NCBI GenBank assembly: GCA_944472155.2
Contig: OX235271.1
Span: forward strand, 86,999,256 to 87,063,255
Direction: 5' to 3'
DNA from: Trichobilharzia szidati
Taxonomy: Eukaryota; Platyhelminthes; Trematoda; Strigeidida; Schistosomatidae
Length of the DNA stretch: 64,000 nucleotides
Shown here piece after piece: positions 34,240 to 46,790 of this stretch. Made by a program: the position numbers and the translations under genes. How positions within the stretch are numbered: the first letter of the stretch is position 1; the number at the start of each line of letters is the position of its first letter. The notes beneath the pieces are model-generated. The model saw only the letters and a program-made list of their open reading frames with translations. It was not told the DNA's origin and ran no database searches.

Positions 34240-35085
34240 TAATCCATGTTTCTAGGTGAAAGGTAGCTGTTCAACAGCACATTGACATTTCGTTCGTTTC
34301 TCTACCGTCACTTTCAGCCAGCTCCACGACTGTCTACAAATTCTCATTTCCTCTTCACATGGTCTCCTACATGTCACTCTTGGGAACCGAACCTATGGCT
34401 TCCTATTTGGGTCCTACTCGACAATCTGCCTAGCCTGTATTGTTACTTGAATGTCTCTTCAGTCTATATTCAGTTCAACTTTTTTTCCTTCTGTGTATAT
34501 GTTGGTTTGTTAATAGGTTGTTGGCTGATTCTCTTCACTGTCAGAGTTTCTCGTTGCTTGTCCTTCTTGGCCGATCATTTGATATTCAGTGTGAAGCGAA
34601 GGTTGCTACTGATATAGCCCCACGGCGAGCATTTTGGGAATAGTTTTTGTGGCACTTGCACAAAATGTTTGAACCATATTAGAGCACTGACTGGTCTGAC
34701 ATAAGTGTTGAAAATTCCAATCTCACTGCTTGCCCTGGGGATTGTAGATCTCCAGACCTATTTCAGAGTAATGAACGCCTATTTTGCTTTCCCACTCCAA
34801 TCCTGGCTGGTTTTGACATACTCATGTGTGGTATCGACAGTTGAAACGATGCTGCTCATGTGAATGAAATGGAAAACTCACTTCCGTTTCTTTCCTCCTG
34901 ATGGTGGTTACTGCTCATTGCTGTTAGTCGAGTCGGGTAGGTGATCTTCATCACCTATGTCTTCTTCATGTTCACCTGAGATCCTGTTGGTATCTGCTTG
35001 TATATCTCCCAGTTTGTGAGACATGAATCATTTGGGGAGTCCAGATCTTCTACAGTCTTCTTGTCACTTCAATGTACGCTCATCT
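34240..35085 (-). pseudogene. RTE-like LINE, 5'-truncated copy
   Basis: Minus-strand remnant from the 3' region (about 34245-34330) to just past the reverse transcriptase catalytic region (about 35030-35085). Clearly homologous block by block to 19613-20560 and 61953-62953, with many indels and stops. Confidence 0.7.
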
Positions 35086-35819
35086 ATAAACGGAAAAACT
35101 GTTAGAGATTGTTGTTTATTGTTTAGCAATTACAAACCAGTTATCTAAATATTCCAAAGATATGAAGGTTCAGAGTATGTTGTGTGTATACACTAATGAA
35201 TGACCAGTTTCATAAATGAGCACTGTAAACTCAAAATCTTCTTGTAATCATATACGAACCTAATTTTACCAGGTTTTTGATAGGCACTGTATTAAGTCAT
35301 TGGAATAAAGTGAATTTAAAAGATTTTTGTGTTATTCAAAGAAACCTGACTAACAATTTAACCCGAAGATTTTAAAACACAATGCAAATTAGATTCTTCT
35401 AGTTAATAATTTAAAATACTCGAATTAAAGACAAACCATTTGTCAAGGAACTTAACCCGAAGTTCCTATTCTTTGCAAAGATGTTCCGAACCGATAATTA
35501 CTGGGACTTTCTCGACTTTAACTCAAAAACACCAGTACTTTAGGAAAGTTATATTGTTTGGCAATTAAAGTCTAGATAGTTACAAATTTTTATTCGTATT
35601 CCTTCGTCTTCTTCCAACTTGTACACGATTGAACCATTCGCGCCTTCGAGTTGCCCGCCAGTGGCTACCAGTTTCAATAAACAAACGATCAGTGTTCGCG
35701 TCCACTGACACCATTACTATAGATTATACTTTTACTAATGAATAAATATGTATTTCCAAGAAAGTAAGCTATCTCATTTTAGATAATCATCTTTTCTAGA
35801 GGATGATAACTTTTCAGAC
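35086..35819. other. No gene recognised
   Basis: AT-rich; nothing identified. Confidence 0.45.
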
Positions 35820-36150
35820 GTCAGGTTTTGCAGGGGATTCAATTCAGTGTAGAATTCACCATGAACCAACATCGTTTAGATAATCAATGGAAATCAGTCT
35901 ATAGTAGACGACTGTTCACTTCTATTGTACGGATCTTCAGTTGTGCGCACTGGCGTTCTTGCCAGGAGTAAAAGGCTGCATGAGTCTAGCCTTTTGACTT
36001 TTCAACCCATTGAGCTGACATTCAGAGATCGATGAATTTTAACTCCTACTGGTCGACAACATAGCGCCTGCAACAACGAATCTCATCGCTGCATGGTGAT
36101 TTCAAATCTAATATTGTGCACCCCACTGGGTTAGTTTAAGTTTAAGCTGT
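35820..36150 (-). mobile_element. Sm-alpha-like repeat, very degraded
   Basis: The 3' flank ('ggttttgcaggggatt'), a 'gactgttcacttct' hammerhead remnant and a body-like stretch are recognisable; the head is poorly conserved. Confidence 0.45.
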
Positions 36151-36559
36151 GATAGATGTCTAAAGTTTGACCTTACCCTTTTATGATGGTCTAAACTGTC
36201 GCATACTAGTAAATAAAGCAGATTATTTAATTTCATTTAGCTGAAAGTTATTACAAAAATTCGGTCTTAAGGTTTCTTTGAAATTTCTACGTCGCTGAAA
36301 TCCAATGAAAAAAAGATAATGTCTTCAAGATAGTTGAAAAAGAACTGAGTTTTCATGTACTTCAATTTCTCGATGGGTTAATCGGATTTTCAGTTGACAA
36401 TGAGCCATACTGTCTTTAAAGATTGTGTAGCGAGTGGGTGCATTTTTCTCAATAAGGTTGTTACCGCCACACCCAACTGTCTTTCTTTTTCAGGCATTAG
36501 AACTAGAATAACAACATGCACTACGTCTTCGATTGGAAACCGAATTTGAAACTACTAAT

Positions 36560-36720
36560 TGAGCTTGGATACGGGGCTGACATAATAGAGGTCGTGTGAA
36601 GAGAAGATTAGAGATTTAGCCAGCTAAAACAGACACCAGAGAACACAACGAAATGCCGATGTTCCTCCAAAGCCTTACGCTACACTTGAAACCCAAGAGA
36701 ATAACAATAAAACTATCAAA
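36560..36720 (+). pseudogene. RTE-like LINE 3' terminus
   Basis: The last 160 bp of the element: 'gtcgtgtgaagag', 'gaacacaacgaaatgccgatg', then the terminal block and AAT-rich tail. Confidence 0.55.
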
Positions 36721-36764
36721 TCATACACAGACAACTTGAAATTATGTTTATTTCTCAACTTTTA

Positions 36765-36985
36765 GATTCTCATCATGGACCAGCATCATTGAGAGAGATC
36801 ATTAAAGAAACCAGAGAGCATTGGATAGCTGCTTCGTCCTCTACAGGGACTCTTCAGCACGGCGCATCCATGACCCTACCAGAGATTGAACACGGGATCT
36901 TCAGATGACGACATCAAACTCGCTAAGCATTCAGTCACATGAGCTGTAATTTAATTACTCCTGATTTCTAACTTTGTCAACCCAT
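36765..36985 (-). mobile_element. Sm-alpha-like repeat with a hammerhead remnant
   Basis: Minus-strand copy. The hammerhead (about 36818-36866) keeps CTGAAGA and a GTCC/GGAC stem II with a different loop (CTGTAGA), but stem I is mismatched and the cleavage site reads ATC. Confidence 0.6.
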
Positions 36986-37609
36986 GATGTTTATTTTGGC
37001 CGATTTCTAGTTTATCCTCAAAATTATTTTTAACACATTATTCAGTGTATTCAGTATGAATGAATGAAATTTTGTAGAGTGAGAAAAAAGAGTAATGGTA
37101 ACAATTATATTAATAATAAAAATAATAACACAGTGTGTGTGTGAGATTGATACAATTTTTCGCTTAAAGAAATTTATCAAAACCAGATGCAGATAAATCA
37201 GAAGGAGAAAAAAAAGGGAAGATTCACTCATCATCATCATCTGGTGATGAACAGTACTGCTGTAAAAATTAGGCATTCAGGAGGGTGGATAGGAGGTGAA
37301 TGCAGGAATTTTAGAGAAAAAAAAAGAATTTTTTCAACTTTTCCTTCTTATCACTTATTGAATATCTCTCTTTCTACCTAATAAAACATATGTTACAGAC
37401 CAACTGGTAAAACAGAAAAGGGGAACTATACTCTCTATATATATGTTTGTTACCTTGGTAAGTGTCTTTATATATATATATATACATTGTGCATCAATAG
37501 ATTTAATATTTATTACAGATATTTCTCTTTACAATAGTGGAAACAGTGAAAATAGGTCATACGGTAAGGTATATATTCAAAGTGAATATTAGATTATTGA
37601 GGGGATTCG
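36986..37609. other. No gene; short TA tracts
   Basis: (TA)n near 37434-37441 and 37469-37482. Small open frames are compositional. Confidence 0.45.
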
Positions 37610-37750
37610 ACAGGTAGCCATTAACTTACATTTCGTGATTGTCACCAGTCATCAGCTGGGTGTATCTAGGTGTCCTCTCTGAGATTTGAAACCATGTCAT
37701 CCAACGCTATAGTCAGTTACGTTGCCACTGAACTCCTCGGGCTCAAAGGT
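37610..37750 (-). mobile_element. tRNA-derived SINE, family D, partial
   Basis: Minus-strand head with box B-like 'gagatttgaaaccatg' (37682-37697, plus-strand reading) and part of the body. Confidence 0.5.
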
Positions 37751-38374
37751 CAGGCAAAGTAACATTCTGCGTGAAGCCATACACTAATGATTGATCCATA
37801 CGAGTAGTTGGATATCACTCACTATAACAGAAAAAGTGTTTGGAAAATCTCTCCTGGACGATGTTATTTGGATGTTTCATCTAACTTTGTAATTATGATC
37901 GTTTTCTCTTGTAAACTGTATATCACTGTTCTGACGTATTATTTGTCTTTCCCCCCTGTTTAATCTTTAATTTTAATGCTTCTCTTTGTCGTTATGTGTA
38001 CATTGATAATGTGCTGTACGATATGATTTTTTCCGAGTGAATGTAGGTCATTTCTGACCTTGGAATGTCTATGGGAAGTGTTGGTGTGTAATTCTTGTAG
38101 ATGGAGTTTTTGATCCCAACTTTTTGAGGAATATTCTACTTGATTCTAAGTTCCCGTTTTGTACTTAGACTGCATTGTGTAGCTGTCGAACAATACTGTT
38201 GAGGTGATTTTGAGTTTTTGATGTTATCATAGCTTAATAGAACCGTAAAATTATCCAAGAATAATCGTCTTTCTCCTGTCACTGGAAAATTTTGTGACTT
38301 AGCCTGTCTCAAGGAAGTTTTGGACAGCGATGCAGTAGAACTCAGAAATCAGTTTTCTGCGTTTAGAGCACAAC
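37751..38374. other. No gene recognised
   Basis: Nothing identifiable in this AT-rich stretch. Confidence 0.4.
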
Positions 38375-38690
38375 GAGTCGGTTTTGGTTGCTACACTCGC
38401 ATTAACCAATAATACTTGCTAACCAGATCGAAGTCATCTAAACACGGGGTGGCCATCATGCACATTTTCTGGCTTCCTTGACTGCCATTGATGGAACCAA
38501 GCAGGTCACATATGTCGATTTGTATAATTTTGATTTCCAAATTAATTTGCCAATCGCAAACTTGACTGAAAGCGACATTCTTTCTGCTTAATAAAAGCTC
38601 AGTCAGTGCATGAATCCGGATACAAATGGGCGTAAATATCATACATTGGTTAAGCGTAAACTGAAATCCATATTTTAACTTCAGTATTAT
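38375..38690. repeat. Dispersed non-coding repeat (family F), copy 3
   Basis: Shares 'ccagatcgaagtcatctaaacac' (about 38424) and the 'aaattaatttgccaatcgcaaac' block (about 38538) with the other copies; orientation relative to copy 1 appears mixed. Confidence 0.4.
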
Positions 38691-38769
38691 GCCTTACTAT
38701 ATTAGACAGAAATGTGAAAGACAGTGTTCTAACCAGTTTCACTGAGGCTGTCAGTGATAGGAGTATAAA

Positions 38770-39262
38770 AGTCCTCTACCGGATAACTTTGCAAATACCT
38801 TTTTAAGCCATTGTGAATTTTTCTTTTGTTATAAAAGGTGTTGAAGTTGAAACTAAGTCGAATGTTAAGTACCTTAGATTAAGTATTTTCTATGATCTTT
38901 CCTGGTACTCCCATATCATGTTAATTTCTAGAAAGATGTTTCATCTAACTTTACACTTAAGGAAGTTAGGGCAGTCTTATATCACTAAGCCTCCACTTTT
39001 ACTGTTCATACATTCTTATATTCTACCTATTCTTCTTTATCACTGTCTGTTCATTTTTCCTGAGCTACTAAAGAAAGACTTTGTTACATTATGGAGGATA
39101 CTAAGAGCTGTCGATAGAGCAAGTGTAGTGTTGCTTGACCAGTTTGTTAATGCTGTTATGGACAGATACTTGAATGCATGCGAGAAATTGACAAATATCA
39201 TCTTGTCGGATTCTTAGCATCCTCTTTATATACAACTCTCCACTTACATCTCATCCGGTAGG
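38770..39262 (+). pseudogene. Non-LTR retrotransposon ORF2, C-terminal fragment (jockey/CR1-like)
   Basis: The 134-codon frame at 38813-39217 contains VKYLRLSIFYDLSWYSHI, then SYILPILLYHCLFIFPELLK and LNACEKLTNIILSDS. This pattern is the region after the reverse transcriptase palm in jockey/CR1-type elements. No catalytic box remains upstream, so it is a 5'-truncated fragment. It is a different LINE lineage from the RTE copies. Confidence 0.75.
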
Positions 39263-39274
39263 ACTAAAGTAATT

Positions 39275-39475
39275 GTGCGTTGGTGGCACAGTGATTAGGA
39301 CACTTGCCGACCATGCACATTGTCCGGGGTTCGGTTTCCGGCCGACACACACCTGATATCAATGGTCGGCCTGCTAAATTTGGGCTACCGATATCACATG
39401 CTGAAAATCCCATAACTGTACCAAAAATATTGTGTGGAATCAAGCTATAATAAAAAATAAATAAATAAAAGATTT
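39275..39475 (+). mobile_element. tRNA-derived SINE with A-rich tail (family C)
   Basis: tRNA-like head ('gttggtggcacagtgattagg', then 'ccggggttcgg'), the same body as 17185-17395 and an AAATAA-type tail (39450-39470). It lies immediately after the LINE fragment. Confidence 0.75.
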
Positions 39476-39745
39476 TATTCTTGGATGATTAAAAGCTCAA
39501 CGATGCCTTATTTGACACACACACACTTTATGTTATGAGAAAAGTGTTAGACATGAAACTACTCACTTAATGCGAAAGAGTAAGCGTTAAATGCCACATT
39601 TCATTTTTTCCAATCATTAATAATACTTTTGTCACTGTTTCTACTTAATTCTAATTTTGCATTCATATTCTTATTGATATTACATCTACGTGCTACTTAT
39701 TATCTCCCTGACCATGTAATTTAAGGAGAAAATTAGACACAGTAT

Positions 39746-39995
39746 GTGCGTCAGTGGCACAGAGGTAGAATGCTGACTAGCCAATCTGGCGGTCCGGGAT
39801 TCAATCCCCGACCAACGTACTACTAAACCTCGCTTAGCTGATAATAACCGTGGCAAAGAGGAAAGGTTGAGCGTGAAACTAGCAATCCCACCCTGTAGAA
39901 ATAAAAACCACTGCTACCGAAACTTCTGAGCTCCAGCTTGAAGCCGCATGTTCCACTGGGAACGCAAAGGAATAGAACAATAATAATAAATAGGT
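39746..39995 (+). mobile_element. tRNA-derived SINE with RTE-type tail (family B)
   Basis: Plus-strand copy with head ('cagtggcacagaggtagaatgc', box B 'gggattcaatccccg'), body, then 'gccgcatgttccactgggaac' and an AAT-rich tail (39975-39990). The last part is the RTE 3' end signature, giving the clearest plus-strand view of this SINE family. Confidence 0.75.
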
Positions 39996-40204
39996 ACAAT
40001 AACGTACAACACGCTGAAAATTCCACATTGTGTCAAATGTGCTGTTTAGAATAAAGCCATCATCATTGTTATTTCATTATTCTTATTGTTTGAAATGATT
40101 GTTCAGATAGATAATTCAAGCAGTCCTCATGAACCGAAGGAATTACGAAACAATGAACTAATATTAATAATAATGATAGCAGGACGTCCAGAACTTGTAG
40201 TTAA

Positions 40205-41250
40205 TTATCCTTGAAAACGGGAGATTGATGACACATTTATCTTAGTTGATGGGAATGCAAACATAGACGAATTGTTGATGAAATCCAACAGCACCCACCC
40301 TTCGCTTACTTTTACTTGTGAAGAAGAGCGTGATAATGAATTACATTTTCTGGCCGCCTTGATAAGTAGGCGAGAAAATGAGGTACTTGGAAGAAGCACA
40401 TTCACAGAGCAATATATACACTGCCTTAGTTACTTGCCCACGAAATATAAAAGAAATGTTGTTAAATGTCATACGAGCAGAGCAAGAAAGATATGTATGG
40501 ATGATTACGTACAAAAGGAATTTGATCAGGTTCATGATTCCTTGACAGAGATGTGCTGTCTGAATAGTTTCATAAAGAAACACACGAAAACATTGAAGAT
40601 AAAACCTGAAACTTTGATTTCACGAAAAACCCTCTATTTATTAAGTGTTAATTTAATGGTGACTTTTCAAGTGAGATTTTATTCCAAAGACTTTCCAGGA
40701 GTATACGAAGAACTTTTGTTTGTCATTCTCCAGCCGAAGAATGCTTGGGACACAAACGAAGGATAAGCTAGATAGTTTTTCCACATCTATGTGCATTTAT
40801 CAGTTCAACTGCACCTATGGTGACACTTATGTTGGGCGCATTACTAGACAGCTTAGCCAACGTGTCATATTGAACATCTCTCAACGTGGCTTGGCAAAGG
40901 ACAAACAAAAACAATCTGTGGCTTCATTTTGTCACATTTAGTTGAAAGTAGTCATGTGGTGAAGAAAACGAAAGCATCCAAGTCGATTTATTGCATCCCA
41001 CTGAATCTGTGTACAGAACACAGATGAAGTGATAGACATTCCAAGTACTAAGTCTAAACTATGCATTCAAAAATAGTTCGTGCAGCCATTATCTCTCCCT
41101 TGGCTCATTAAGACATAACCAACTGATGACTTCTCTATCACTGTTTACTTATATTTCCAACCCCTCTCTTATCACATCTTCAATAAAACGTACTTCATTT
41201 ACTTCCCTTGCAATCTATCACTACTGAGTCGGTTCATTTGTTTTTCTTAG
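40205..41250 (+). pseudogene. Penelope-like element, 5'-truncated at the catalytic box
   Basis: Starts with IDDTFILVDG (about 40216), the Y/x-V/I-D-D motif C of the reverse transcriptase. It continues through HPSLTFTCEEERDNELHFL and RRENEVLGR, then after a frameshift the GIY-YIG nuclease segment CIYQFNCTYGDTYVGR (about 40792-40840). An AT-rich 3' region follows. Penelope-like elements use this GIY-YIG nuclease for insertion. The rest of the polymerase is missing and the frame is broken near 40730-40760. Confidence 0.8.
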
Positions 41251-41744
41251 CCTTTATCGAATACTTCTACCTGAATAAAATAATATTACCACTTTTTTCA
41301 ACAAACTGTTTACAAGTGTTTTGCAGTGGTAGTGGTAGTTTATTGGATGAGGTAATATTTACTATCGAAAGTATCTATTACAAATAATTTTCACTATTAT
41401 TGTTATGATTACAAAACCTGTGCCTTTTTTTAATCTAAAGGCTAGACAAAAACTGCATTTCATTCTTCCTAACACCTTTTTTACATCGGATGACTATCAG
41501 ACAATACCTTTAAAGGTTTTAGAAAATTATTAAATTACCGAAAGTTCATTTAATCACACCAATTACACAATACAATGTTTAGACTTCTCTGAATCTGTTA
41601 TTATTTTGTTGGCTCGTAACAACTAACGAACAACTTGTAAATTTTCATGTGATGTGAATTAAGAACAGCCAAGTTAAGTAAGGCACATCTTGATTAAAAC
41701 AAATTGCTTTTACTGCCTTGATATTTGAAGATCAGTTAGTTATT

Positions 41745-42625
41745 AAGAGACACGAATATTCTGGACCGACGTGAAGAACCTAGAAGACCTGGATTTCGCG
41801 CGTGGATGATTTATGTTTGATGTCACACAAAATCGAAGACTTACAAGCAAAAACCGACAAACTGGTCGAAGAAGCAGCAAAGACAGGACTCCAGGTGAAC
41901 ACAGACAAGGCGGAGGTTATGAAAATAACCAACCAACCAACAACAGCAACATCCACCGCCAATCAACATCAACGGGAGGGATTTGAAAGAGGTTACTTCA
42001 TTCACTTATCTAGGAAGCGTTGTCTCAACTACAGGAGGAACGGACGAGGATGTCAAATCGAGAATCAGGAAGGCGAGAAAAACATTCATCAACCTGAAAC
42101 CAATCTGGAAATCTTCGTCACTCAGCATCAACAACAAAATTCGGATTTTCAACACAAACGTCAAGTCAGTCAGTTCTTGTATACGGATCAGAAACTTGGC
42201 GGGTCACAAAGAATATTTCCAACAGCCTGTTGCAGACCTTTATCAACAACTGTCTTCGTCGCTGTATACTGAAGATCAGATGGCCGGAAAGAATCACAAA
42301 CAAGAAACTATGGGAACAAACAAAACAAGAACCAATCACCCAACAAATATGCAGGAGAAAGTGGAGATGGATTGGACACTCGCTGAGCTGAGGAGGCCGC
42401 TGGGTGACATCGCGCGTCAGGCCATAGCTCGAGTGGAACCCGAAAGGGAAGCGGCGAGTGGGTCGTCGGTGCAAGGGTGACATGGAGGAGATCGTGTGAA
42501 GAGGAGTTGAAACAGTATGGACTAACATGGATGCAGGTGAAAAGTACAGCAGAAGACAGAAGCAAGTGGAGACGTGTAGTTGAAGCCCTATGTTCCACTA
42601 GGAATCCAAGGGAACAATAATAATA
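41745..42625 (+). pseudogene. RTE-like LINE, 5'-truncated copy
   Basis: The segment after a damaged catalytic box (about 41790-41812) reads LCLMSHKIEDLQAKTDKLVE. A frameshift then gives TSFTYLGSVVSTTGGTDED (about 41990-42050) and KARKTFINLKPIWKSSSLS, and the C-terminal region and 3' end 'gccctatgttccactagg' with an AAT tail follow (42580-42625). Several frameshifts are present. Confidence 0.8.
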
Positions 42626-42779
42626 ATGGTTATTAAGAGATGATGGTTCAGAAACATTAGCATGAAAAATTGAGAAATGATCACATAAAATTACATAGAA
42701 ACTACTAAGACAAGAAAATAGTGTCTAAGGTCATGGTAGTAAAAGAGGCTGGATAAAAAGTTTATGTATACGAAATTTT

Positions 42780-43960
42780 GGCTTTTTCCTTATGCATCAC
42801 AACAGCGTAGACTGTATAAAGATGTAAGAGAAATCCTTTTGACTAGGTCGATTTTATATAACGCTGAATCAAGAGTTATACTCTACTCTACAACTGAGCT
42901 GTTGAATGTTCAACTTCTTTCTACTGACAACTATACTGCTGAGTGTTTTATGCGAGAACGGATATCCAGAGAAGATCATTAAAGCCAACATAGGTTACAA
43001 TAGTTGTAAACATAAACTGGCAACGGTGAAGAAAATGCCTTTATTTTTACGTCTGCAATTCAGGGGAGATACTCCTGCAGAGATTCCATTGCAACCTATA
43101 ACCAGGGCGATAAAGGAAACATTCTACTCTTCACATTTGTTCCTATCCTTCAGTAGCCATCCTTTGTTCACCCAGCAACTCAGAGATATCTTACTTAACC
43201 TTAGCTCTTCTTCATGCATATACCATCTCAACTGTCCCTGTGGTTCAAGTTGTATAGGGCGCACGATTAGCCACGTTCATCTACGGGTTCAAGAACATCT
43301 ACCTGCTTGGTTCAGCAAGGGGGAAATTAAATATATAAAAAGTTCAATGCTGTCACAGTTGGTCGATGCTGGACATCTCATTGATGCCAACACACCTTTC
43401 AGGGTTATATACCAAATTCCGAAGTTGTTATCAGGTACAGTTCCCTGACGTCTCCTACTCGTAGCTGAAGCTGTTGCCATAAGATCGACTAAACCGGAAC
43501 TTCGTATCCAAAAGGAACACGTCCAGACACCGTTCTTACTGTGACCAAACTTGGATTAAGGTTTTTTCTTCTCACCAAGAGTGTTTCTTCTCCTTAGCCC
43601 TCCTCTTTCTTTTTCTTATTTTCTTTGCTTATTATTACAGTTACCATTGTTCGTCATGATGTTATACCCTTCATTCAAACATTCTTTCAACACTATCAAA
43701 TTTGCCATTTATACTATCTGGACTTATTATTGGTGATACTATCTCTTTTCTCCATATATGCCTCCACCTATTTCATTTCACACATTGGTTATTTCATGAC
43801 GAACCTCTCATTGCAGTCTTACTATCTCCTCCGGGATACATACTACTTATTACTAGCCACTCACCTGACACCTTTTATAACCTTGAACTGACTTGTCAAT
43901 TTTTCCTTCCTCAAACTGTAAGAATCTGTCATGACTAATCACCACCACTGTCTCCCATTT
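42780..43960 (+). pseudogene. Penelope-like element, C-terminal part
   Basis: Begins with fragments of the thumb region, then YPEKIIKANIGYNSCKHKL (about 42963) and the GIY-YIG segment CIYHLNCPCGSSCIGR (about 43216-43263). The C-terminus has SQLVDAGHLIDANTPF. The reverse transcriptase palm is missing. The 3' part (43450-43960) is pyrimidine-rich, resembling the 3' region after 40930. Confidence 0.75.
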
Positions 43961-44292
43961 GACACCCCATAACTAATCTGTTATTCTACGTAAAAAATGT
44001 ATCCACCGCATAACTGACCATTATTGTAACGAAAACAAATATATTATATTTTATAATTGTAAGAATCTGAACAGAAATTATTGAAAGGAATATTCTTCGT
44101 TCAGACTGACTTTTAACAATAGTAGGTGCCGATAACAAACGTAAGTGGGCCAGAATATACGTAATTACAACTAAGTATTTCTTCGCTGAGTAAAGAGTGA
44201 TTTTCACTTATTAAATACTGAATGCTTATATAAGTTCAACTAACCAACTTATTTACTGAGTTAATCACTAACTATTTGAATATATAACTAAC

Positions 44293-45752
44293 ATGGTTAA
44301 CAATAATAAAATAAAGATCATGACAATTACTCAGTTACATAAAAAAGTTCATTTGACCTGACCGATATGCTAGACACCTTGAACATTAAGGAAAAGGTTA
44401 TGTGCTCAATCGACATAGAATCTTTATTCACCGATGTTTCTTTTCATGAAACTGTTGATTTCCTTTGCGATTACATCCCAAGCAATGAAATAAACTTGCC
44501 TATTCCTGTAACTTACATCAGAGACATCTTAAAGTGTACAGAAAATATTATATTCACCTTCCAAGAAAAGGCATACAAACAAATTGATGGTGTTGGGATG
44601 AGTAGCATTCTTGGGCCCCTGTGAGCAGATATATTCATGTCGAAATTGGAGAAACAAATGCAGGGTATGCTTTGGAGAATCGATGCCATATAAACGTTAT
44701 GTGGATGATACACTCATTATTGGGAATAGTAGTAAGTCTACTGAAAACTTTATTACCCTATTTAATCATGTTCATCCAAATATCCTAGTGACTTCCGAAC
44801 TCGAATCGCATAACAAACTCGGTTTTCTGGATATTACAATGACCAGGGGAGGCGATGCAACGATTAAGTGATCTATTTTTCGTGAACAGACATGAAGCGG
44901 ACAATATCTTCATTTCACCAGTTTTGTTCCTATCCAGTATAAACGTTCCCTAGTGAAGTGTATATTCTCAACGGCCCAAAAAATATGCACGAGTGACACA
45001 CTGATGGATGAGCTTCGACTTATACATTCAGCTTTATTAGCTAATGGTTATCCGGGAAACTTTATCACTTGTCATAGTAAGGATAGACCACATCTAGAAA
45101 AGACAGCTTCTGTACCAAAGAAAGCTATCTTTATTAACCTACCACTCAAAGGTGACCAGATTATGTAGCTGACAGCTCAAACGCTTCAGTCAGCCATCAA
45201 AAGCACATTATTCTACGCCGCACCTCTTTCCATCACATCTTGAGCATTTTCGATCCCTGTACCTACGATTAAGGGACGAAATTCTGTGGAATCTACTTCA
45301 AACTGTATCTATAAGTTCACCTGTAGTTGCGGTGACACTTAGATAGGTAGAACCAATAGAATGTTCCAATGTCGTCGAAAAGAACATGTTTTAAAATGGT
45401 TATTCAAACATATAGAAAATCCCAATGCAATTAATCTGAATAGAAATCCATCATCATCATCCATGGCAAAGCACTTCTTAATGTCAGGTCACAAAATCAA
45501 TTTTTTAATGACTGTTTCACAATTACTTCATCACATAACTTTAATTCAAGGTTGGTTATTAAAGGTGATGGGAGCACTTTGGATTAATCACATACAGCCC
45601 AAACTGTGTGTACAAAAAACAACAGACTTTAACCTTCGCCTACCATGGACTACTTGACCTATTTAAATATGATTGGTCATTAGTATGTACTTTTGTTTTT
45701 TATATTACTGAGTAATTGTCACGCATTTTATTTTATTATTATTGTTAACCAT
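44293..45752 (+). mobile_element. Penelope-like element with polymerase motifs, bounded by inverted repeats
   Basis: The most complete Penelope copy here. Reverse transcriptase motif A is CSIDIESLFTDVSF (about 44402), motif B is QIDGVGMSSILGPL (about 44580), broken by a TGA at 44622, and motif C is RYVDDTLII (about 44696). Later come HNKLGFLDITMTRGG, YPGNFITCHSKD, and a GIY-YIG region (CIYKFTCSCGDT then IGRTNR, with a stop between, about 45305-45355), ending near 45655. Bases 44293-44346 and 45696-45752 are inverted copies of an AT-rich segment starting ATGGTTAACAATAATA, so the element carries inverted termini. At least three stops or frameshifts break the frame; the N-terminal part is absent. 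Confidence 0.82.
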
Positions 45753-46129
45753 TTTGGTTGTAAAGCGGTTGTAATGAAACTACAAAATGCTATCATCCCG
45801 CAAAATTTTTCTTCTAAATACCCTATTCAAATTTATCAAAGGGACTAATTGTTTTAATCTTTAATATTTATTTTGCGACATTATTGAATTTGGAAAGATG
45901 AGTAAAAAAGCATTCTAAAGAAAACTGACGAAATGGCTAACATATTGTTCAAAACCTATCTGCAATGTTTATTGTACGAAGACAGACTTAATACTTAATA
46001 CAACAAAGCATCTAACTGTTAGAGGAATCTATCCACTTGACAACGAAATCCATATTTTATATCGCTGGTGAAATATGAACGCAACACAGAAAGAGAATCC
46101 CTATATGAGCCTTACCTAGATGTCAAAAC
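45753..46129. other. No gene recognised
   Basis: The first 100 bp probably still belong to the 3' flank of the Penelope element ('gggactaattgttttaa' near 45840 also follows the copy at 13105). Confidence 0.4.
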
Positions 46130-46580
46130 CTCAGTGGGTACGTGCTGATGAAGAATCCCAAACTAGGACGAAACAGTTGTCGAATACTACCACGTTTTCC
46201 AATGGTCCTCTAACCAATATCACTTCATGATGGAATCCTGAAACCAATCAAATCCCTACAAATCAACACTCGAATGAAAACTAATACTTAGCAATCAATC
46301 TAGTGCTCATCAGTGACTGACTACTGGATAAAATGGCCTGAAGTTCAAGTGAGAAGTCGCGACCAGTAGGTTTCATCAAATCGGGTGTGAAAAAAGCCCT
46401 CGCCAGTGACTCTGGCTGGAGGACGCTCTTTAAATCAAGACTCACCAAAATTTAGAGTTCACAGGCCATTGGATTTTGTCCCAGTGTATGATCGGTAGAT
46501 GGATTCGTTCCGTGACCTGAATGTTTCAGGTTCAATCTCCGACAGAGTCAGAGGTGTCTATTGACAAAGAGTCCCAAAAA
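46130..46580 (+). mobile_element. Sm-alpha-like repeat, more than one unit
   Basis: A hammerhead segment with 3' flank (46135-46275) is followed by the next unit's 5' body (46300-46400), head (46470-46540) and truncated hammerhead (46553-46580). This order shows tandem units. The first hammerhead keeps GGACGAAAC and GTC but stems I and II are mismatched. The second is cut off by an RTE fragment. Confidence 0.65.
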
Positions 46581-46790
46581 AGGTCTTTGTGATCCGTATA
46601 GAAGAAGTGACTTGACGTTTGTATTGAAAATCCGAATTTTGTTGTTAATGCTGAGTGACGAAGATTTCCAGATTGGTTTCAGGTTGATGAATGTGTTTCT
46701 CGCCTTCCCGATTCTCGATTTGACATCGTGGTCCGTTCCTCCTGTCGTTGAGACAATGCTCCCTAGATAAGTGAATGAAGTAACCTCTTT
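46581..46790 (-). pseudogene. RTE-like LINE, internal fragment
   Basis: A minus-strand frame with TSFTYLGSIVSTTGGTDHDV, KARNTFINLKPIWKSSSLS and KSLLLYGSQ (46790-46590). Well preserved over 70 codons but lacking both ends; it joins the truncated Sm-alpha copy directly. Confidence 0.8.

Noticed and set aside
34282..34617. A 111-codon plus-strand gene
   Set aside because: Antisense to a recognisable RTE fragment.
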